DNA from: Bacillota bacterium
Lineage (GTDB): Bacteria; Bacillota; Bacilli; Desulfuribacillales; Desulfuribacillaceae
Direction: 5' to 3'
Length of the DNA stretch: 46,200 bases
Assembly: GCA_023388635.1 (NCBI GenBank)
Contig: JAEWFW010000031.1
Span: 1 to 46,200, forward strand
Both the position numbers and the translations under genes were made by a program. The stretch's first letter is position 1. The number at the start of each line of letters is the position of its first letter. The notes beneath the pieces were generated by a model, which worked only from the letters and a program-made list of their open reading frames with translations, was not told where the DNA came from and did no database searches. Below are positions 42,219-46,200 of this stretch, piece by piece.

Positions 42219-42576
42219 TTGATTCCTCCATGTATTGTTTTAAGTATTGAACGATTTGCTGATTATCAAAACCGATTTCCCCCATGCCATACACAAATCT
42301 TCTCAGCAACTCCTTTGCCATCTCCGCTTTCAAGACTGCTACCATCCCTTCCGATTCTGTAATAAATGAACCCTTCCCTCTGACCGAGTAAATAACTCCT
42401 TCTCGCTCCAGTTCCTGATAGACACGTTGTACCGTATTGACATTGACTTTTAAATCGGCTGCCATAATACGTACGGAAGGCAATTTCTCGCCCATGTTGA
42501 TTTTCTTCAATATTATATCTTGCTTGATTTTTTCTATAATTTGAATATAAATCGGTATGCGGCTGTCAAATTCCAT
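42193..42576 (-). CDS. GntR family regulator of the second module, YtrA subfamily
   Basis: 127-residue regulator with winged helix (SVRIMAADLKVNVNTVQRVY, GVIYSVRGKGSFIT) and short tail, as for the first module. GGAGGTGAAATT precedes ATG. Its promoter and operator are well defined just upstream. Confidence 0.95.
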   Translation of the reverse strand: MEFDSRIPIYIQIIEKIKQDIILKKINMGEKLPSVRIMAADLKVNVNTVQRVYQELEREGVIYSVRGKGSFITESEGMVAVLKAEMAKELLRRFVYGMGEIGFDNQQIVQYLKQYMEESNDGTSVKE

Positions 42577-42588
42577 AATTTCACCTCC

Positions 42589-42637
42589 AACTATCTGTTA
42601 TAGTTAAATAGTACACTATCAAATTATTGATTGTCAA
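42589..42637 (-). promoter_or_regulatory. Promoter and operator of the second GntR-ABC operon
   Basis: On minus: TTGACA (42632-42637), 18-base spacer, TACTAT (42608-42613). The palindrome AACTAT-N5-ATAGTT (42589-42605) covers the transcription start, and ATAGT-AC-ACTAT (42608-42619) covers the -10. Both fit YtrA-type autorepression. Confidence 0.75.
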
Positions 42638-42650
42638 TTATATTTTTCAC

Positions 42651-42700
42651 GCAAAAATCCACAGCCATAATACCGCGGAGTTACCGGCGATGGCTGTGGA
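42651..42700 (-). terminator. Terminator of yqxD
   Basis: TCCACAGCCAT (42658-42668) pairs with ATGGCTGTGGA (42690-42700); on minus the stem is followed by TTTTTGC. Confidence 0.85.
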
Positions 42701-42737
42701 ACATATGCAAAAAAATATATGGCAAATATTACTTTGC

Positions 42738-43181
42738 CTATTCTCCTTGTCTCTCGTTTAAGAGCAAGCGCAAATTCCCTTCGAAATTTTTGTCATGCTG
42801 ATTTGTGTGCTTTTTAGGACCTTTCGTCCTGCCGCCATTTCGGCGAAATTTAGCCTTTAGCTCCCGCTCTTCCATCAGGAACTCAATCATTTCCGCTCGG
42901 TATATGTGACCTGACGGACTCAGGCAGTAGGCAGGTTTTGCTAAAATCATACTGGCAAGACCCCAATCTTGCGTAATCACGATATCCCCCTTATGCGTAA
43001 TATTAAGAATCTTCATATCGGCTTCTTGTGATCCGTGGTCTACGCTGATGTGATTCTCAGAGTCAATCTGATGATTAATGCTCGCAACTGTCCAAACAGG
43101 AATTTGAAATTCCTCTCCCAGCCGAAAGCATATTTTAAGGATTGGACGAGGACATGCATCGGCATCTACGATTATTTTCAT
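42738..43181 (-). CDS. yqxD: YaiI/YqxD family protein (UPF0178)
   Basis: 147-residue cytoplasmic protein of the YaiI/YqxD (DUF188) family with PIN-like fold. The diagnostic start IIVDADACPRPI, the later DIVITQDWGLASMIL (acidic pair of the fold) and the basic region RRNGGRTKGPKKH are all present. Length is normal. A nuclease role is expected from the fold but has not been shown to my knowledge. The ribosome site (AAAGATGGTGA) is weak. Monocistronic. Confidence 0.93.
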   Translation of the reverse strand: MKIIVDADACPRPILKICFRLGEEFQIPVWTVASINHQIDSENHISVDHGSQEADMKILNITHKGDIVITQDWGLASMILAKPAYCLSPSGHIYRAEMIEFLMEERELKAKFRRNGGRTKGPKKHTNQHDKNFEGNLRLLLNERQGE

Positions 43182-43327
43182 TTTCAGTCACCATCTTTTA
43201 TAGAATGACAAACCTTCACGCTATGATTACACTCATGGAATAAATCTTATTTTATTATTATGCTCCGCAGATAGATAAATCGCATTTTTGTGCATTTTTT
43301 TGTTGATACTAATAACGACGAGCTGAC

Positions 43328-43357
43328 TTGCTATTTCTTCGTCCGATTATGTATAAT
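43328..43357 (+). promoter_or_regulatory. Sigma-A promoter of the hemolysin III gene
   Basis: TTGCTA (43328-43333), 18-base spacer, TATAAT (43352-43357). Nothing else is evident in the gap 43182-43387. Confidence 0.7.
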
Positions 43358-43387
43358 GAATTAAAATCAAAACATGAGGTGAGTATA

Positions 43388-44062
43388 ATGAGTGACCATT
43401 CACAAGTGAAATCCCTTAGCGCCAGTCTACCAGCAATGAGATACACAGTGAAGGAAGAAATTTTCAGTAGTGTTACCCACGGAATTGGAGCGCTTTTAAG
43501 TATTGCCGCTCTCGTCATACTCGTCGCTTTTGCCAGCGTGCAAGGTGACCCATGGAAAATTGTCAGTTTCAGTATCTACGGCTTTACATTGTTTTTCTTG
43601 TACCTATCATCGACATTATACCATAGTGTCTTCCACGAGAAGACAAAACGCGTGTTACGAGTATTTGATCACGCTTCCATATTCCTTGTAATTGCCGGGA
43701 GCTACACTCCGATTGCTTTGATCGCACTACAAGGCGTATGGCGTTGGGTGATCTTCGGCTTAGTCTGGTCTTTAGCGATTACCGGTGTTATTTTGAAAGC
43801 GATTAACTTGAATAAGACGAAAAAATTTTCAACGGCGCTGTATATTGCCATGGGTTGGATGGTGATAATAGCAATTAAGCCGATGCTAGCGACAATACCA
43901 TTGGGATTGTTCGGATGGCTATTAGCCGGTGGATTATTTTATACGTTCGGAGTTATCTTTTACGCGTCCAAAAAAATCCCTTTCAACCATGGTATATGGC
44001 ACTTATTCGTGCTCGGAGGCAGTATCGCGCATTTCTTCGGCATTCTGTTTTATCTCATATAA
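43388..44062 (+). CDS. Hemolysin III family (PAQR/YqfA-like) membrane protein
   Basis: 224-residue seven-helix membrane protein of the Hly-III/PAQR family. The typical EEIFSSVTHGIGALLSIAAL start, the FLYLSSTLYHS motif with histidine, DHASIFLVIAGSYTPIALI and the terminal FNHGIWHLFVLGGS with histidines give the zinc-binding triad found in this family. The start at 43388 is set by GAGGTGAGTATA; an upstream 20-residue extension has no site. Despite the name, most members are not haemolysins; a membrane lipid or ion-related role is likely. Confidence 0.95.
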   Translation: MSDHSQVKSLSASLPAMRYTVKEEIFSSVTHGIGALLSIAALVILVAFASVQGDPWKIVSFSIYGFTLFFLYLSSTLYHSVFHEKTKRVLRVFDHASIFLVIAGSYTPIALIALQGVWRWVIFGLVWSLAITGVILKAINLNKTKKFSTALYIAMGWMVIIAIKPMLATIPLGLFGWLLAGGLFYTFGVIFYASKKIPFNHGIWHLFVLGGSIAHFFGILFYLI

Positions 44063-44081
44063 AAATAACCAATATGGTTTC

Positions 44082-44111
44082 TTGACGCGGAATGTTACAA
44101 TATGGTATATT
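44082..44111 (+). promoter_or_regulatory. Sigma-A promoter of the terC riboswitch transcript
   Basis: TTGACG (44082-44087), 18-base spacer, TATATT (44106-44111). Transcription would begin near 44118, just before the aptamer. Confidence 0.75.
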
Positions 44112-44120
44112 AGTAATCGC

Positions 44121-44209
44121 AATAGGGGAGTAGCAATCATCAAGTTGGCGTCAGTCCGGTTTAACAGCCCGCTTACTTGACGGATTATATATCCGTGCAA
44201 GACCTATGC
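44121..44209 (+). promoter_or_regulatory. yybP-ykoY manganese riboswitch aptamer
   Basis: Hallmark blocks GGGGAGTAGC (44125-44134) and GTGCAAGACCTATGCC (44195-44210) match the two internal loops of the yybP-ykoY class. The P1 stem is ATAGG (44122-44126) with CCTAT (44203-44207). The terminator begins at 44199 and uses the same CCTAT, so P1 and terminator exclude each other; Mn2+ binding would favour the aptamer and allow transcription of terC. Class identification rests on these motifs and the TerC gene. Confidence 0.9.
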
Positions 44210-44249
44210 CTGAATATCCATATATTCAGGCATAGGTCTTATTATTTTT
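44199..44249 (+). terminator. Regulated terminator of the manganese riboswitch
   Basis: 19-base perfect arms (44199-44217 and 44222-44240) around a four-base loop, then ATTATTTTT. It is placed between aptamer and ribosome site and is the expression platform. Confidence 0.9.
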
Positions 44250-44264
44250 GGAGGGATGGTACTA

Positions 44265-45203
44265 GTGGAATTAAATTCGATGTGGATTGGTTTTAACATT
44301 TTTGTAGTAGTCGCTCTATATTTTGATCTATTCGTTCTAAACAAGAAATCCCATATCATTGGCTACAAAGAAGCTCTGTTCTGGACGATCGTCTGGACCA
44401 TTCTAGCCCTTGTGTTCAACGGTCTGATTTATCTGTTTATGGGAGCAGACAAAGGTACGGAATTCCTTACAAGTTATCTGATTGAACGTGCATTGAGTTT
44501 TGACAACATGTTCGTATTTATTTTAATTTTTTCATTCTTCAACATACCGCAAATCCAGCAACCACGTGTGCTTAAATGGGGTATTATCGGCGCGTTAATC
44601 ATGCGGTTAGTTATCATCCTCGTAGGAATAAAGCTGCTCGATGCCTTCCACTGGATGATCTATGTTTTCGGGGCATTGCTGTTATTTACAGGGCTTAAAA
44701 TGCTCAAGAGTTCTGACGATGAAACGACGGACTTGAATAATAACCTTGCCGTTCGTGCACTCAAAAGGATCATGCCTGTGAAAGAATCGTACCATGGAGA
44801 GAAATTTTTCATTCGTGAAAACGGCAAATTATTTGCGACTCCATTGCTCGTCGTACTCTTCATGATCGAGAGCTCCGATTTGATTTTTGCCATTGATTCC
44901 GTTCCCGCTATTTTGGCAATTACCCAAGATACGTTTATCGTTTATTCATCAAACGTATTTGCCATATTCGGTCTGCGGGCGATGTACTTCTTACTGGCTG
45001 ACTTGATGAATCTGTTTAAATATTTAAAATACGGCTTGTCTTGTATTTTAGTTTTCATCGGAATCAAGATGCTGATAACAGATATATACCATATTCCAGT
45101 TGTCGCATCGTTATTGATCATCATGTTAATCCTTGCGGTTTCAATACTCTTCTCTGTTTACAAGGCAAAGCAAGAGCAAAAACAAGAAGAGTCTGGTAAA
45201 TAA
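44265..45203 (+). CDS. TerC-family manganese exporter
   Basis: 312-residue polytopic membrane protein (about nine helices) of the TerC/Alx/MeeF family. The two repeat motifs ERALSFDNMFVFILIF and MIESSDLIFAIDSVPAIL carry the paired aspartates that bind Mn2+. GTG at 44265 is taken as the start because GGAGGG lies ten bases upstream; an ATG at 44256 touches that site. In Bacillus, TerC-type proteins export Mn2+, and this one is under a Mn riboswitch, which supports the same role; some members metallate exported proteins. Confidence 0.95.
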   Translation: MELNSMWIGFNIFVVVALYFDLFVLNKKSHIIGYKEALFWTIVWTILALVFNGLIYLFMGADKGTEFLTSYLIERALSFDNMFVFILIFSFFNIPQIQQPRVLKWGIIGALIMRLVIILVGIKLLDAFHWMIYVFGALLLFTGLKMLKSSDDETTDLNNNLAVRALKRIMPVKESYHGEKFFIRENGKLFATPLLVVLFMIESSDLIFAIDSVPAILAITQDTFIVYSSNVFAIFGLRAMYFLLADLMNLFKYLKYGLSCILVFIGIKMLITDIYHIPVVASLLIIMLILAVSILFSVYKAKQEQKQEESGK

Positions 45204-45256
45204 CATACGGCTTAACCCAGCAAAGTAAAATTTGATTCAAATAAATAACCGGACAT

Positions 45257-45288
45257 AAAAAACGAGCACTTATGCGCTCGTTTTTTTA
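45257..45288. terminator. Bidirectional terminator between terC and map
   Basis: AAAAACGAGC (45257-45266) pairs with GCTCGTTTTT (45276-45285), T-run on both strands. Confidence 0.88.
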
Positions 45289-45315
45289 TGTCTAACGTAT
45301 CGTTATGACAACAGT

Positions 45316-46062
45316 TTACAATACCGTAAGAATCTGCGGACCGTTTTCCGTAATGGCAATCGTATGTTCATATTGCACGCATACAGAGCCATCTATCGTA
45401 CGCGCCGTCCATCCGTCATCGTCAATTTCAGCGCGCCAATCACCGAGCGTGAACATCGGTTCAATCGCGATAACCAGTCCTTGACGAATCCTTGTCCCTG
45501 TTCCCTTATTTCCATAATGGGGGACTGCCGGCTCTTCCCAAAGGTCTTTGCCGACGCCATGCCCGGTAAATTCTTTGATATTTCCATATCGATGCCGCTT
45601 AGCATTCGTGTCTATGGCATAACCAATGTCGCCGATCCGGTTCCCGACGACAGCTTGCTCAATCCCTTGAAACAGGCTTTGGCGGCAGACTTCCATCAAT
45701 GTCTCAATCTCTTGAGAGACCTTGCCTACAGCATATGTCCAGGCGGAATCGCCATGGTATCCATGATACAATGCTCCAATATCGATCGTAACGACTTCGC
45801 CTTCGCTTAAAGGCAGTTTATCGGGAAAACCGTGGCATATGACATCATTTCTAGCAACACATATGGAAGCAGGAAACCCTTGATGCCCTTTAAAACTCGG
45901 TATTGCTCCTTTGGAGCGTATATATTCCTCTACCAGCCGGTCAATCTCGATTGTCGTCACCCCTGGCTTGATCATCTTGGCAATCATCGCATGACATTCC
46001 GCGACAATCCGTCCGGCTGCTCGTAATTGTTGAATTTCCTCATCCGTTTTAAGAATGATCAT
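45316..46062 (-). CDS. map: Methionine aminopeptidase, type I
   Basis: 248-residue cytoplasmic metallopeptidase that removes the initiator methionine. The five metal ligands are visible: D94 (VTIDIG), D105 (HGDSAW), H168 (GHGVG), E201 (IAIEPMFT) and E232 (VQYEHTIAI), with the substrate histidine H77. It lacks the N-terminal zinc finger, so it is type Ia. GGGGGATATTG lies before the ATG. Bacillus usually has one map in the ribosomal protein cluster and a second one elsewhere; this isolated gene is likely the second type. Confidence 0.97.
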   Translation of the reverse strand: MIILKTDEEIQQLRAAGRIVAECHAMIAKMIKPGVTTIEIDRLVEEYIRSKGAIPSFKGHQGFPASICVARNDVICHGFPDKLPLSEGEVVTIDIGALYHGYHGDSAWTYAVGKVSQEIETLMEVCRQSLFQGIEQAVVGNRIGDIGYAIDTNAKRHRYGNIKEFTGHGVGKDLWEEPAVPHYGNKGTGTRIRQGLVIAIEPMFTLGDWRAEIDDDGWTARTIDGSVCVQYEHTIAITENGPQILTVL

Positions 46063-46200
46063 CTCTGCAATATCCCCCTTGTAAGATAAATATAGGGTTA
46101 AGGTCGTGAGACCTACCCGAACGTTCCTTGATAATTTATACTTTATTGTTCAGATGAATCAGTGACACCCTTGGGAACAACCACTAACCTTCGTGCTATA
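46063..46200 (-). other. Leader of map, hairpin only
   Basis: No gene is visible. A hairpin at 46095-46118 (GGGTTAAGGTC-GTGA-GACCTACCC with a bulge) lies in the minus-strand leader, without a following T-run, so it is not a normal terminator. No convincing promoter was found before the window ends. Confidence 0.5.

Noticed and set aside
1..46200. CRISPR arrays, tRNA and rRNA genes
   Set aside because: No regularly spaced repeats with unique spacers and no tRNA- or rRNA-like sequences were found by reading. The short tandem repeats listed are contiguous without spacers.

Overview
The window reads as chromosomal DNA of a low-to-moderate GC Gram-positive bacterium (Bacillota, most likely Bacilli). 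The signs are strong AGGAGG-type ribosome binding sites, frequent TTG starts, sigma-A promoters of the TTGaca-17/18-TATaaT type, no outer-membrane genes, and a Bacillus-like gene set (MrpABCDEFG, CshA-type helicase, YfmM-type ABC-F, YqxD, YtrA-type GntR/ABC modules). Rubrerythrin and a multi-cluster Fe-S protein suggest exposure to low-oxygen conditions. CotH-like and Gmad2 proteins are compatible with, but do not prove, a spore former. I cannot name the species.

Layout. 1-2.7 kb (-): glutaminyl-tRNA synthetase and an unknown ribbon-helix-helix-like protein. 3-5.5 kb (+): cold shock protein, DEAD-box helicase, rubrerythrin, each with its own terminator. 5.6-12 kb (-): a catalytic-domain-only tyrosine recombinase behind a complete seven-gene Mrp Na+/H+ antiporter operon, divergent from a KdpD/Usp-like protein at 12.2 kb. 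13-15.6 kb (+): YgjP-type metallopeptidase, ABC-F ATPase and a 57-residue basic protein. 15.7-18.1 kb (-): glutathione synthesis encoded as two overlapping genes rather than the usual Gram-positive fusion, preceded by a structured stretch that may be an IS200/IS605 relic. 18.4-23.7 kb (-): a small membrane-anchored protein, a second DEAD-box helicase, a Gmad2 lipoprotein with 22-bp direct repeats in its leader, and topoisomerase III. 24-29 kb: a GNAT enzyme (+), then a TetR-MFP-ATPase-permease efflux operon (-). 29.2-36.8 kb (-): a ferredoxin-type protein, a VanY-like carboxypeptidase, and a compact operon VTC polyphosphate polymerase / DUF4956 membrane protein / CotH kinase / response regulator / histidine kinase. 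37.2-42.6 kb: two convergent GntR-ABC modules; the plus-strand one ends with a tiny sigma-region-4-like protein. 42.7-46.1 kb: YqxD, hemolysin III family protein, a TerC-family exporter behind a yybP-ykoY manganese riboswitch, and methionine aminopeptidase.

How parts work together. The Mrp complex handles Na+/pH, TerC handles Mn2+, and the TetR and GntR ABC modules handle toxic compounds or envelope stress. The least described unit is the VTC-DUF4956-CotH-two-component operon. Its promoter carries a TGACA-N6-TGACA direct repeat, and the same pattern occurs between mrpA and the Usp-like gene. This may point to one OmpR-type regulator acting on both (inference).
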